This document shows, in pieces, positions 26,842 through 40,680 of a stretch of DNA of 64,000 bases. This DNA is from Cristatella mucedo (lineage: Eukaryota; Bryozoa; Phylactolaemata; Cristatellidae): contig WPIO01000118.1 of assembly GCA_009760855.2 (NCBI GenBank), positions 461,001-525,000 of the forward strand, read 5' to 3'. A program made the translations under genes and the position numbers. Numbering within the stretch: position 1 is the first letter of the stretch; each line of letters starts with the position of its first letter. A model generated the notes under the pieces. The model worked only from the letters and a program-made list of their open reading frames with translations. It was not told the origin of the DNA and did not search any database.

Positions 26842-29800
26842 CGTGTGTCTGAGACGTAGAATATACGTTTTCCGTTGCTGCTTGCGTGAGCGGTTGAGAC
26901 TCACGATTTTTAGTTTCCAAGCTACGGTAGCTTAACATTTTTCCAGGTGCCAAGGGGTCAGAAAAGCATACTGACAATTACCTGGCTCTTGGAGGACATT
27001 GAGGACATAAAGAAGCGCCGCCATCGACTTCAGGACAATGCGCTTGAGATGTTTCTAACGTCCGGACGGACGGCTTTGATTGCCTTTGAAAGCGAGAAGG
27101 TTATTGAGACAGTTAAATCGTTTGCTGACTGTGCATGCATGCTGCTCCTGTTTAATGTAGCAAGGGTTAGGCCTGTTTGGATGCATTTTCGATATGTAAT
27201 TCATTTGCATAACGTGCTAAGAGCACTTAATCTCTATTCAAGCGCTTCACATATGCCACGGGGCTCGAGCCGACGAGCCCGACCATCGAACACATTCACC
27301 CCGATCTTGTTTGAGGCGTGAACCTCAACCACTGGGCCAAACCAGCCTGATAGCAGTTGCAGGGAACCGGAGAAGTGCAGAAGGAATAACATAGGAAGGA
27401 TGGTGCAAGATTGGGTTCGGGAACTACCGTGTTACAGCATTTAGAGCTTTTCAATACTGTGAAGTATCTCCTGCAAGCAGTGGCTCACAAGCTCGAGTGG
27501 TGATAGCAAGCTGATGGTATGCAGTTGGTATCCACATTGACATATTGATTGTGATTTAACACTTGACCCTTAGAAAATAAATTAATACTAGCTGATTTAA
27601 CTGCCTCTTTTGTATAGCGACAGAATAGTCTTTACACCTTTCACCGCTGCTTGCAAAGGCTATACAGGATCGCCCACCGTAGGATTCGAACCCACGACAT
27701 CGGTACCGATGTCGTGAAAAGCAACCACTTTACCTAGTGTGCCATCGCGGCTCAGCAAAAATCTGATTTAACAGCCTCTTTTGTATAGCGACAGAAGAGC
27801 CTTTATGGCTACCACCGCCGCTTAGTGGCGATAAAGGATCCCCCACCACATGATTCGAACCCCCGACCTCGGGCCCAGGTCGTGAAAAGAAGCCGCCTTA
27901 CCTAGGGAGCCATCACGGCTCATGCAATCGTCACCCTTTTGATCCTAATAGCCTGTTCTAAGAGAGGCATCCAGTAAAAGGCAAGGATTTGACAGCCACA
28001 CAGTTCTGCCAGCTTGTGCTATGAATCCCTATGCACTAAAGTCAATGCAAATGGCTGCTGTCAAACATAGAGGCAGGCTCCTGTAAAGGCTTCATGTGCT
28101 GCTACAGGAAGCTCACACTGGCTACATTGTCCCTATACAGTGCTAATAATGGTAATAGCAATTTATGTATATTGGATCCCCTGGAGAGCTTAGGGCCTGT
28201 TCGTGCCCTCAGGTCCTGTGCGGTCAATAAATTAGCTGTCCCATTCCTCCGATTAAAGACCGTTGGCAGCAGAAGCTTTAGCTCTGCAGGTCCTAGACTG
28301 TGGAACTCGCTTCTACAATTCTTACGCAACGACAACTACTCTACTGCTGCCGACTATGGCTCATCCTTTTCAGTGGTCCTGAGCTGCTACTTCCATGCTA
28401 CTCACTACCTCAACAGCTCTCCTGACTCTGCTATGCTTCCCACTTTCTCTTTGTTGCATGAGACGAAGTCTGTTGGCTACCGAATGCGTACCAAAAGCCA
28501 CTTAGGCTGTGAGTGCGCTATACAAAACTGTCCTGCATAACACCCACGTAGTCTTTATGGCTTTGTGGAGTTACAGACCGAGATACATTACATTAAGGCA
28601 TCGGAAGGCTTCGGGCCTTTGAGGGCCGGGGGGCCTGGGGGGGGTCGAAGGCCTCGCAGGGCAGAATTAGCAAGCATTTGGGCCTATAATCTAGGAAGTC
28701 CTTATGCACCAATGTTGAAAGACATGCAGGCATGTTTTAAACAGGTATCCAGCTGTATCGGTTTCCATATTCGACGGTCATGAATAGTTTCAGTTTACCA
28801 GAAAATTCTATTGCAGTCAGATACTAGGCTAGAAGCGCTCGGTTTACCAGAAGAATGCCAGTCGCGGATGCTGTTGCTCGCTGTAGGAAAGAGATGCCGT
28901 GTGGCAGAAGCTGGAGGAGCTGGGCATGCTTGCAACATCGGGTGGTGCTGGTGGAAAGGCCTCGCCTGTCTTGGAGCAGGCTCAGTCGCTTTGGCTGAAT
29001 GGCCGCATGACCAACTTCGAGTACATCATGCATCTAAATACAGCAGCCGGTCGCTCGTTCAACGACCTCATGCAGTATCCGGTCTTTCCATACGTCTTGG
29101 CCGACTATGAGAGTGCCATCCTAAATCTGCACGATCCCTCGTCGTACAGGAATCTCCTGAAGCCTATCGCGTGTCAGAAGCCTGAAAATGAGAACAGGTA
29201 CATCAGTCACTACAAGGAGGTATGTTGTGTACGGGCGCACTGCCTGATCGCATCGGGCATGAGAGCCGCTGTCGCCTAACGTCTGGATGGCGCAGCAGCT
29301 CTGGCTGTGGCTTCTTTTGGGTTGCTTGCAGGTAGGATGAACAACGGAGGGTGTGCCTGCAGCTGCCGATTTTAGAGCAGCAGAGCAAAATGCAGCGCAA
29401 TGCTTTGACACTAAATTTCCTTAACGCAAAATGCTTTGATGCAAATATATTTTGAAGCATTAGCAGCACTGGTGCCATTGCGTTTAAGGCAGCAGAGGCA
29501 TCGCTGATTCTTTGGCTGCTATTGCAGAATTTGAACCATCATGGCAGCGCAGGAGGCGCTGGTGGTGGCGGCGGCGGAGGCAGATCTGCCGTGCTGGCTC
29601 CTTACCACTACGCATCACTGTATTCCAACAGTGGCGTGGTGCTGCACTACATGGTGCGCTTGCTGCCATACACACTGCTCTTCCTGCAGTACCAAGGTCA
29701 GACCCTCGGCCGTCTGCACTTGCTTGCTTTAGGAAAAAGTACCAGCTGATCTAGATGCCAAGTGTTGACGGGTCTGTGCTGCATGTGCACAATGCAATGC

Positions 29801-32800
29801 TCTGAGCCAAACCAAGGTGGCTACCCAGTACGCATTAGGACTAGTGACTTCAGTGGACTATTTAACATGCCCACCTACTAAGGACATTTGTTATCGTCTT
29901 CTATTGACATATAAATGCAAATTTACTGGCAGTGTATCTGTTTTAGTCTGTTTTTTCTGCTACCGATGTCGGCATGCTCTGTTAGATAGTGGGAATCATA
30001 GACTGACGTCTATAATATTTGTTATCGGGATAGTGCAGGATGTTGTTCTATCAAGCACAAGGGCTCGGCGAGGGACCAGGATTTGCTGAGCGCTTCATGA
30101 AGGACCATTGCTTTGCTTATAGGCCGGACTGTAGCAACTGGATAATTGCCATAAGCAAACTGAAACAACTACTAAAGCTGTCTCAATCCAAGCCGGCATC
30201 TGCTCCATTCGGTGGCTTAGCCGATTCCCTGATCAATTACACTGAACAGTTGTGGTATCTGCTGAAAAGAATCGTTAGTTCTGAAAACGTCTCTTCATTC
30301 TCCCATGGTTTTCCAATGAATTGCAAGAAAACTAGAGACAAGTATGTACGACTCTGGAAGCAAGTACAGTCAACCACGTTCATACAGTATTTACTAGAAA
30401 ACCAAGTATGGCCGACCTGGAACTATTGTATGTAGTGTAATGTATCTCCATCTGTAACTCCACAAAGCCACAAAGACTACATTGGTGTTATGCAGGAACA
30501 TTTTGCATAGAGCACTCACAGCCTAAGCGGCATTCGGTACGAATTCAGTAGCCAACTGACTTCATCTCATGCAACAAAGAGAAAGTGGGAAGCATAGCAG
30601 AGTCAGAAGAGCAGTTGAGGTAGTGAGTAGCATGGAGGTAGCAGCTCAGGACCGCTGAGAATGATGAGCCATAGTCGGAAGCAGGAGAGTAGCTGTCGTT
30701 GCATAAGAATTGTGTAAGCGAGTACCACAGTCTAGGGCATGCAGAGCCAAAGCTTCTGTCGCCAACGGTCTTTAAGCAGAGGAATGGAACGGCTAATTTA
30801 TTGTCCACAGAGTGCCTGAGGAGGCAGAAACTGGTGCCGCAGTTCAGCTAGATACAAAGGAGCCACGCCGTGGTGGGCCTTGTGGGTCAGCATAAGAACT
30901 TTGCTGTGTATCCGTTGCTCAACCGGCATCCACCCTAGCTCTTTTAGCAAAGGAGACACGTGGTCAAACCTCTGGGACTTGAAGACTAGCCTTGCAGCCA
31001 TATTCATAGTCAGCTGCAGTGGCCTAGTTGCTTTCTTTGGCAGCCCAGCCAATAGGGAGTTGCAATAATCAAGCCGTGACAGAACTAAGGAGTTAGTTAA
31101 ATTTTTTGCAAGCCTCTGTGGAAAACAGCTCGTTATCTTAGACAGGGATCTGACGTGATAGCTAGATTTCGAAGCAATCTTTTGAATGAAGCTTTTAAAA
31201 TTGAGGCAGTTGTCGAAAAGGGCACTTAAATTTCGAGCACGTGGTGATGGTCGCACAACAGCATCACCCATTAAAAGAGCAAAGCCTTTTAATCCAGCCA
31301 CACGCTTAGGGTTTCCCATGAGCAGTAGTTCGGTTTTATCGTCATTTAATTTCAAGAAGTTTTCCGACATCCACGATCGAATATCGGCAAGGCAAGCATT
31401 CAATTTTTCTGCTGCTGCAGCAGATTCCGACGGTTTGAATGACAAAAACAACCGAGCATCGTCAGCATAAAAGTGATATCCTATTCAGTGGGCCTTATCA
31501 CTTTTCCCAGAGGTTGAGTATAAATGGAGAACAGCAATAGACCGAAAACGAATCCTCGAAGGACTCCACAGATGGCCGGTCTCGTGGGTGAGATCTGACC
31601 AGCACACGACTCAGATTGAACACGATCAAACAAGTGCCATTTAAACCATGCCAGTGCCTCGTCTGCCAGACCGTACTACTGTAAATGTATTGCTGTAATA
31701 AAATAGCGAACTGACTAACGTGTATTATTTCGTGCAAGATATTAGCTTTAGCGGTTTGTATTTATGTCTATCAAAACTGTTCTCCAGCCTGCGCATCATG
31801 TAGTTTAGGAATATATGTATTTACACAGGGTATTGCAACCAACGTATCATTTTGGAATTTAGTTATAAATATTATTTAGCCAACATTCATTTGGACATTA
31901 GTGACATTAAATGTTGACATTGTTGCTGTAAATGCAGTACGTTTCAAGTTTTGCCCATTTCGATTATGTTAATGCAGATGGTAATTTCGACCTGCCTGAT
32001 CGGACGTTTCACTCACTTGCGACTTCATGGCATTTGTCCAGTGACCGGTCTCAGACTGACGTTAAAGAGCTGACTCCAGAGTTCTTTTCCATGCATGAAT
32101 TCCTTTGTAATGACGAAGGTATGCTCATTAATCGAACTCATACGTGCATGCATAGTCTCTTATTCTCGTGTAAGTACCTGAGTGCTATGGCTTACTTCTA
32201 GACTAAGATTGATGGTTGACATTCTGCCAGAATCAGCTGGTTTTTATTTTCGATGATGGGCTGTTCTTGGGATCTAACTAGCTTGGCAATACTCTGCACG
32301 TAGTTCATTAATATTTGCTTGAGAAGAGGCTGAGAAGGCACTGTCGCTGTTGGTTGTCCTGATTCTTTATGCCTGAGCCAGTAGCTTTATGCCGGTGCAG
32401 TTGTGAAGAAAAGTAGGCTATTACTGGAGTCTTAGGTTTTGCTCACTGTCAATGTCGAAACAGCTTTGGGCCAAATTTTTATAAAATACTCGTGTAAATT
32501 CAAAACGAGGATAGAGAGCATAGTGAATATTGGCTTTGTTTATCTAGGTGCTAAGCCACTGAAAAGAAGTATCGTAACATCATGACATTAAATAGCAACG
32601 GTTTTATTTTGCCTAGTACATATAGTCTTTACCTGGTTTTGATTTATAGATTTTTTATTTATGCTATCTCTATTTTAAGGCGAATCAACCAACAGCTAAG
32701 CCAATACCGTATTGTAGGTGTTGCAGTTTGTGTGTGTTCTGTTCAAATTGCGTTTACGGTTATGATCCTCAACAATTTTACTAGAGAACATCTAATCATG

Positions 32801-33816
32801 CCAGCGGTTGGTGGAGCTAAAGCAGCAGTGGTAAGTGGGTAAAGGGATGAAATCCTCCTTATTCTACTGAGATGATGGTCAGGGAAAGGAGAGAGTTCTT
32901 GTGGCTTGAGGCGTAAAGTAGAATAAACCTTTGTTTCTCATCACTAAGGTATCAAGAAGTCTAGACCTTGGTAATGTGTACAGTCTGCTAATGCTGATGT
33001 TGTCAGCATTATTGGCAAACATTTATTGCCGTTTCTTAGCGGCTGGAGCACCATGCGGAAAAGCTCCCAGGCGTAGATTAAATTAGCCCGGCTCCCAGGC
33101 TGACCACTTAGAACTCTTTCACTGGTAGATTCACTAAACAGTCTGCAGTGATACTGCAGCAGCTATTCTTGTCATCATCAGCTGACCTATTCTTTTCGAT
33201 GCTGTATGAATCATGGATTGTGATAATAAGTGCACCAACGAGCTGTATTGCCATTAGGTTTTGACTTTGGAAAGCGCCACTGTGGTGAAGTGGTGTACAA
33301 CGTGGAGCTGCCACCATGGTGCAGGAACGACCCTCGACTTTTTGTTCTGGTTCATCGTCAAGTGCTGGAGAGCGAGTTGGTGTCCTCTCGTCTGTGCCAC
33401 TGGATAGATTTGATCTTTGGATACAAGCAAACGGGAAAAGCTGCCATAGATGCTGTTAACGTCTTCCACCCTGCGGTAGGCCAGGCGAATTGATATGCTG
33501 AAGAGATGTTATCTATTTTCCTTTCATGCAAAATCTTCTAGTAGCTCTGTTGTGTTTTGCTGTGCTCATCTAAGTAATGACGTTCATAGAACTCAGTAGC
33601 AAGTGTTGTTAGCAGAAATATGCTGATGGTGTACTCTCTCTGTCTCTGTCTCTCTCTCTCTGTCTCTGTCTCTCTCTCACTCTCGGTCTCTGCCCCTCTC
33701 TTGGTCTCTCCCTCTCTCTCTTTATCTCCCTATCTCCCTCTCTGTCTCTGTGTCTCTGTCTGTCCGTCCGTCTCTCTCTCTCTCCCTCTCTCTCTATCAC
33801 TCTTGGTCTCTCCCCC

Positions 33817-33859
<43 letters not shown>

Positions 33860-34493
33860 TCCTTGCTCTCTCTCTCTCTCATCTCTCTTATCTCTCTTCC
33901 TCCTTCCCAACATCCACTCACCGACTTCCTCTTTTTTGTTCTATTGCCCTGTTGCTCTCGCTCTAACCATGAAATCGAGCCGTGCACTAGCGGAATCGTG
34001 TCCGCTTTTGCAGGACAGGGCAGAAAAGGATGCTTGAATAGGTCAACGGCAGTTCAAAATACTTTATGATGCATGAAAACTCGATGAGGCCATATGCTAG
34101 CCTTTATACTGACATATCCACCCCATCCCCCCTCCCGTCTTAGGCCACAGCATGCTCACTCTCCACAATCCAGGTCGTTGATGTTTAGCCCTGTCACAGG
34201 CCAACATGTATAGCCAATTCAAGTGAGTTGGCAGCCGTCGAGGCTCTTTTGCTGCCACATGAATGAAACCATTAAATCAGTAATATTTTTAATTTAGTGC
34301 TTGCATCTCAAGAGCTATGTGTTGGGTTTGCATCCTACCACAGGCAATCGTATTGCAAGTGGGCTAATAGTTGTTAATGCTGTATGGCTGCTATGTAGAT
34401 GACACTGTCCAATAAGCCCACTTTTTGGTTACCCATTACTCTAAAACATAGTTATTTGCTTTGAAATATGCTGCTATGAAAATTGAACACCAC

Positions 34494-34524
<31 letters not shown>

Positions 34525-37500
34525 GTTAGAGGGCTCTATGTCAGGAGGCGAGAAACTACCAGAGCTAAGGATACTCTAGATTTATTAGCCAACGTTTATG
34601 TCAACTGTCAAGGATGTGGTCGATAACTAGTTTGGTTGTGTGGGTTTTTTGAGGTGGCCACACTCCATGGCTTCTGTAAGTATACACTGGGAGATGGATA
34701 TGGCTGTAAGGCTGGTTAACAGATCCAACGAATTCACTCAAGTTTATCCTTTGCTAAAGAAGTATACACTGGGAGATGAATATGGCTGTGAGGTTGGTTA
34801 ACAGATCCAACAAATTCATTCAATTTCGTCCTTTGCTAAAGAAGTTGTGATGTCTTCATGTTGATAATCGAATTCAAAGCAAAATTCTTTCTCTAACCCA
34901 CAAAACCTGCTACGGATCGAGCCCTTGATACCTAGCTGAACAAGGGCACCATTTTCAATCGCATATTGCCCAGGCCCTCATAGGGAACTAAATTAGTTGT
35001 ACTATTTTGTCTTTAAAGCATAGGAATTATAACCGTTTGCTTTGTAGATGCTAGCCTGCTGGGACCGCTCCCTCAATTCTTATGCAACTTCGTTTTCTCT
35101 TGCTGCCAACTGTGGCACATCCTTTCTAGGCGGCCTGAGTTGCTACTTACAGGCTACTCATTTCCTCGACTGCCCTTCTGACTGAGCTTACTTCCCCATG
35201 GTCTCATTGTTACATTAGATGAAGTCCGTTGGCTTCCTTATGTGCTCCGAAAGTCGCGTGATCTGTGATTATGCTATAACGCAATCTCCTGCATAACATC
35301 CACCTAGTCTTTGAGGCATTGTGGACTGGAAGGCAAAGATACAATTACACTGGAACTGAGCTGTTATGCCTGCCTGCTGGATATGAAAGTATTACGGGTA
35401 GTGTATGGGTTATGGTGTCGTCACAAATGGCAACTATTTTCTGACCTTTCTGCTAAATAAATTGGACTGCTCATTCATAGTTTTGTATTACAGTCATATA
35501 AATATTTTTTTATACTTGTGATGCATGCGATGAAATGGATTGCTGAACTGAGATGCTGTGATGTATCTGTGATTTCTGATATCTCCAGCAAATAGAAACG
35601 TGCGAAGAACATCCGTAATCGCCCTTTAGCTTGAAAGGGTTATAAAGGGCTGCAGAATCTCTAAGACAGTATATCTCATAGTTATCAACTCAAAGCAACC
35701 CGTGCAAGCACCAACATTACACAAGGCACTAGTCTGGGCTTGCATAAATTAATGTGCAAAGATGATGAGAGAAAGACTGATGTAATGGTCAATTTCGAGA
35801 GTAATACTCTCCGAGTGTTTTGCTAGTAATTTAATGTGTGCCGAGCACCTTGCTCACTCAAGTTGAACTAGCTTTCCGACTAGCAACTTTGCTGAAGTAT
35901 GTATTTACAACAAGTCGTGTCGTCGAGTTTATTTGCCATTCATGCAGGCCTGCCTTAATTTCTGGCACTATATGTTTCTTGATAACAAAAGTGACAAGCT
36001 TTATCAGGCTATATTGGCGCATTTGTTGTCTAGTCTGCTAGATGAATGGATGTCACACGATGGCGTTTGCAGCGGAATGTTTGAGCTATGTGCATCTAAT
36101 CTCCGATATCTTGCAAGTTATGCTATGGGGCTTTCTGTTATGAATGTGGTTTATATATCGTTCTGCTCTTTATAGACCTACCATGGTCTCGACTTGGACA
36201 ACATCGAGGATGCATTGCAAAGGCGAGCGCTTGCTGTCATGATCCAAACCTACGGCCAAGTGCCGCGGCAGCTTTTCAAGCAGCCACATCCCCCTCTGGA
36301 GATCTCAGATAGTAGTCCGACGATAACCTCATTAATGGCGACAATGTCACCTTTAGCCGATTCCCAAAGCATTGAAGTGGAGTCCCTTGGAGATTCCATG
36401 ACAATAAGCAGCATTCGAAATGGCAGAAACAATGGTGGGCAGGTACTGAACTCGACCTCAGTGATGCACCTTCTGCAGTTGATTGCTTTACTGCAACTGC
36501 TTGATGAAGACTACTTTTAGAGAATGTTTCCATGTGGTAAACTGTGTCCTTGGGATCAGACCTTGCTAATAAATGTAAATGTAGTGTTCTATGAAACATT
36601 TCTTGTGAGTTTGTGGGTCAAGTTCTGCCAAGTCTTTTGTAGTTAATTTCTCGTCTTAGTAGCTGTATTACACTTTTGACTTGTCGTTTTTTTCATCAGA
36701 CTAATAGCCGGTTGTGCTAGTGTGAATCTCACTGTTTAGGATTGTGTGCTTTGCTGTTGATCGTATTATAAGATGCTTTTAACGCGATCATAAAAAATAT
36801 AAACGAACTCCAATTAATGTTATGTTGGGACAATAATAGGTTTGTTTCTCTCAGCAACCCAACTATTTTCTTTTACGAGAGCTGCACTGTAAAATTCTGC
36901 ATAATTCTGTGGAGAAATCATCAGCATTTTAGGCACGATGATGTATCAAATTACCGAGTTGACTAGGGAGGGGATAACTTGGACTGTAGAACCTCTCTTA
37001 TTCCATGCAGAATATTAGTTATACATAACCCATTAGTGTCTGTTCCTGAACTTCTCTTAGTTTCATGGTAAATAGGCGATTTTTTAAATTGAAACTCGAA
37101 CCGTGGTATAACTGTTAGCTGGCTAAACTGGCGACCTCAAAGGCTGGTTTCTCTTTAAAGTACTATCGAACCCACTGCATGTGATTGAGCCTGCAACACA
37201 CTCGTCAAGGTGCGCTTTGAATTGCAGCCCTTCTCTCCATACTTTGCATCGACCTGATTGCATCGGTTAGCAGTTGACATTTTTCTTACAACCCTTGTCT
37301 GTCTAAGTGGTCTGCTCAGGTCATATAGCTTGTCTGGGGATGCATGACTTATTGCAACAATTTTTTTTGAAAATTATTGCTGCTATCAGATTGTCTATGT
37401 TCATTTAGATGCCCGGACAAGCTGCTCTGCCCGTAATGAAAGAAGTGATTGGTTTACACTGGGGCATGTTCGTTGGATCGCCCGAATGCTCTGACCCAGT

Positions 37501-40500
37501 ACTGGTTCGGGACGAAGTTCTTCCCGAACCTGTCCATAGTCTGGTTGCATTAACGACCGGCCAAGTACTCGGCCACAGCAAGGATAAGCAGCTGATCGTA
37601 TTATTTGCACCATCTGCTACCTACAAAGGTTGGTACTAGTAAGAATTGAGGAACCCTTACATGCTAACACTTGTTGAATTTACCTACTCGTCTACATGCA
37701 CTTAGGATTGGTTCCAGCATTCATGCAACACTCACTGGGATGTTTCTATTTAGTCGCTTTTTTCTGCTTGAAGACATCGTGGTACAATAGAGTCGCAAAC
37801 TGCGGCTTTTTGTTTCACGACCAATGTATTATTGTCCAGTCGGATGTATATCTATTACATTCGATGTGTCAATTAGTTTGTTTCTGAAATCTGGCTATTT
37901 TTATGTTAAGGTACTGCAATTAAAGGTGCGTCCATATGGCCAACCGAACCTCGTTGTGCGACACTCCTTCATTGGTCAACCGTCGACAATGTTCTCCGTT
38001 GGCGGCGTAGTAAATCTTCACCAGTCACCAATTTTGTGCATCTTGCTGGCAAGGTGGCCTTACGTTTTTTAATGTTACATTTCACATGCCTGTGCTTTTG
38101 GCAGTGGCTTGATGAGCTCGCTGTCAAACGTTGTTGCATGTGTAATTAAGGCTCGTGCTTTTTATAGGTTTTCATTCCCACTGCAGTGATATAGGCCAAC
38201 GCCTAGTGGGAGATTTGCAGAGCACGAATGTCGATGACCAACTGGTGTTAGTTCAAAGTATCGGGTTTCCCCCAGGGATCTATTCTAGAACCCCTTTTTT
38301 TAAAGTTCATAATCTCCACCATTCATCGCCTGGCACAAGCAAGGCTTCTATTTCTATTGAGATGCCACTCAGTTTGAGCTCATGTTGTCATCAGGCAAGG
38401 GTCATTTTTTAATAAATGCCCAGACTCCGAAAGTCATCTACTGTCGGATAGATGCTGGCTGAGCAGTATCAAGTGGCACCAAGTTGCCTGTAAATAGGTT
38501 GGTCTTGTTCTTATTTGAGAAATTCAATTTTTGGTGAGATTCCTCCTATTCTAGTTCAAATTTTATTGAGTAAGCTTCAAGGTATGAAAAAATGGATCAA
38601 TGCTCTGGTAGAGCAGAGTGTCATTTCATTTAAGTAACAAGGCAACATTTCGGCCGTGCGTTAGGGTCATCTTGCCTAGACTTCTATAACTTCTGCTTTG
38701 CTGGTCCTTCTACATGTTAGGGTAATTTTGCCTAGACCCTCTCACCCGAAGTTCACCTCTATTCAAGCCGCGTGAGCGATGACGATTGGGATCACATGAG
38801 TCAAGCATAAGAGCAAGTCACCGGAGGTTCGAATTACGCATTTATGGGGTTAGCAGTCGTTCGAGTGGTAAGAGACACTAGATAGTTAAAACTTTAACCT
38901 TTGTGCAAGGTGTTAGTGACAAAGCTCTAGTCACGGATACTTGGGCCACCCTCACTGAGGTATGCACATCTAAGCAGTCTCAAGTTTTTCTCAATGATGT
39001 GTAGCTGAGTATCGCTAGGCTTGCCCTTGACAAGTAAGCAACCTGTGTGCATGTTTATTTCTAGAAAACTATCCGGATGCTACTGTTTGTATCGAACTAT
39101 TATTTACAATAATTAGTTACTATGCTTTCTTTTTTGTTTAATGTAATGCCTTGAAAGAAGTTTAGTTATCTTAGAATGCTATAACAATTCTATATAAATT
39201 ACTTCAATTTTATCACTATAAAACTGCCTCCCTGCTTTCCGTTTTTACTGGGTTTGTTGGAGCTGGGCCACGATGTTCCCGTATCCCATCCGGTTCTCAA
39301 TGCATTGCTTATTTTCAGGTGATAGGGAGCAGTGGGCACCCAGGTTCTTTCTCCATTATGCGACTGCATATGTAGTATCACTGCAAGGCTGCATAGTGTT
39401 TCCGAGCTTGTCCATGTATGTGCATGGCTTCGTTGGTGTGTGTGCAGCATTTCCGTGCATATGCCTGTGTGCTTGTACCACTACACGGCTCTCTGCGATC
39501 CGTATTGCATTATCCATACCAGTCTACCTTTTTCTAACTTAAGATTGCTATGCGTTGTCTGATACCGTGTAAACATTCTTGTTGGTGTGCCTGACACAGT
39601 TTATTGGCAGCACCCAGTATCAGCATCGACGCACAGCTTTCCAGCTTTGGTCTGGCTGCTCGGTCGACAGTTTTTGCTTGTGTGCTGCAGAACGTGACCG
39701 ATTTGCTGTGCACTATGTGCAGCTCGGGATTCTTGTGATGGAGCCTCTGTCTCTTTAGCCTTGATCATTTCGGCAGACGTGATCTCAGTCAGTTATCCCG
39801 CAAGTGCACCTGCTGTTGTAGGCCTCGTGCTGCGCTGTGTCCCAGTGGAGCTGCAGGCAGCTCATTCTCGGATACTTCACTGGCATCATTCAAGTATACC
39901 CTCTGCAAATCGAGGTCAGAGCAGACAAGGTCAGAGCTGTCAGCGTTGCTCTCAGACACCGGCCGTGCCTCGTGGTTGGCTAGCGACTGTCATTTTGTTA
40001 GATCATCTGTTTTAAGCGGTTTCTAGGGTTATGCGAGCAGTGCCGAGTTATTAGTGGGCTTCAGCTGAGGGGCTGCAGCTGTGCATTTGATTTGCAAAGC
40101 CCGAGGTGCGAAGCTTTTTTAATGACTTACACTCTTTATAATTCTCTTTTTCTGGCTAAAAAATAGAAATGCCATGGCTTCTCTCGAGCCGGGCCGAGCA
40201 GCTAAAACTCTTTTAGGAAATAATTCTTAAAATGATTCAGGTCCACATTTAGATTTTGAGTGCAAAACCTAGTCTGCTTGATCAATGCCAGTCAAGAGCA
40301 ATGGAGGGAATGGGAAACTGCAGTGACGAGAAGTTTCTGCAAGTTTTTTCGCATGTTTTAGTAAGTAGCTAGGCAGCCAGGATGCTTAAGCAAGCCTCGG
40401 TGAAGTGCTCGACGGCTCAAGCAAGTCTCAAGCAAAGTTCGTTTCAATCATAAATAGAGTCTTCTTCTGATTAAAGCTGTACTCCCTTTATGCCACACCA

Positions 40501-40639
40501 AGGTCCAAATTCCGCTTGATAGAGATGATGCCAATTAACCCGCTATGTTGTCTTGGCTATTTTGTAGGCTTTTTTTTACACAAGTTTGAGAAGCTGTTGC
40601 TGTAAAAATGTTACTTACAGCATCGTGCAAGTAGAGTGT

Positions 40640-40680
<41 letters not shown>

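Noticed and set aside
33609..34069. Long open frames on both strands (Ser/Leu-rich and Arg/Glu-rich)
   Set aside because: They are translations of a TC repeat and carry no domain.
39612..39950. Possible missing WD40 exons
   Set aside because: Acceptor-like starts and open stretches exist, but the translations do not resemble WD40 repeats or keep phase.
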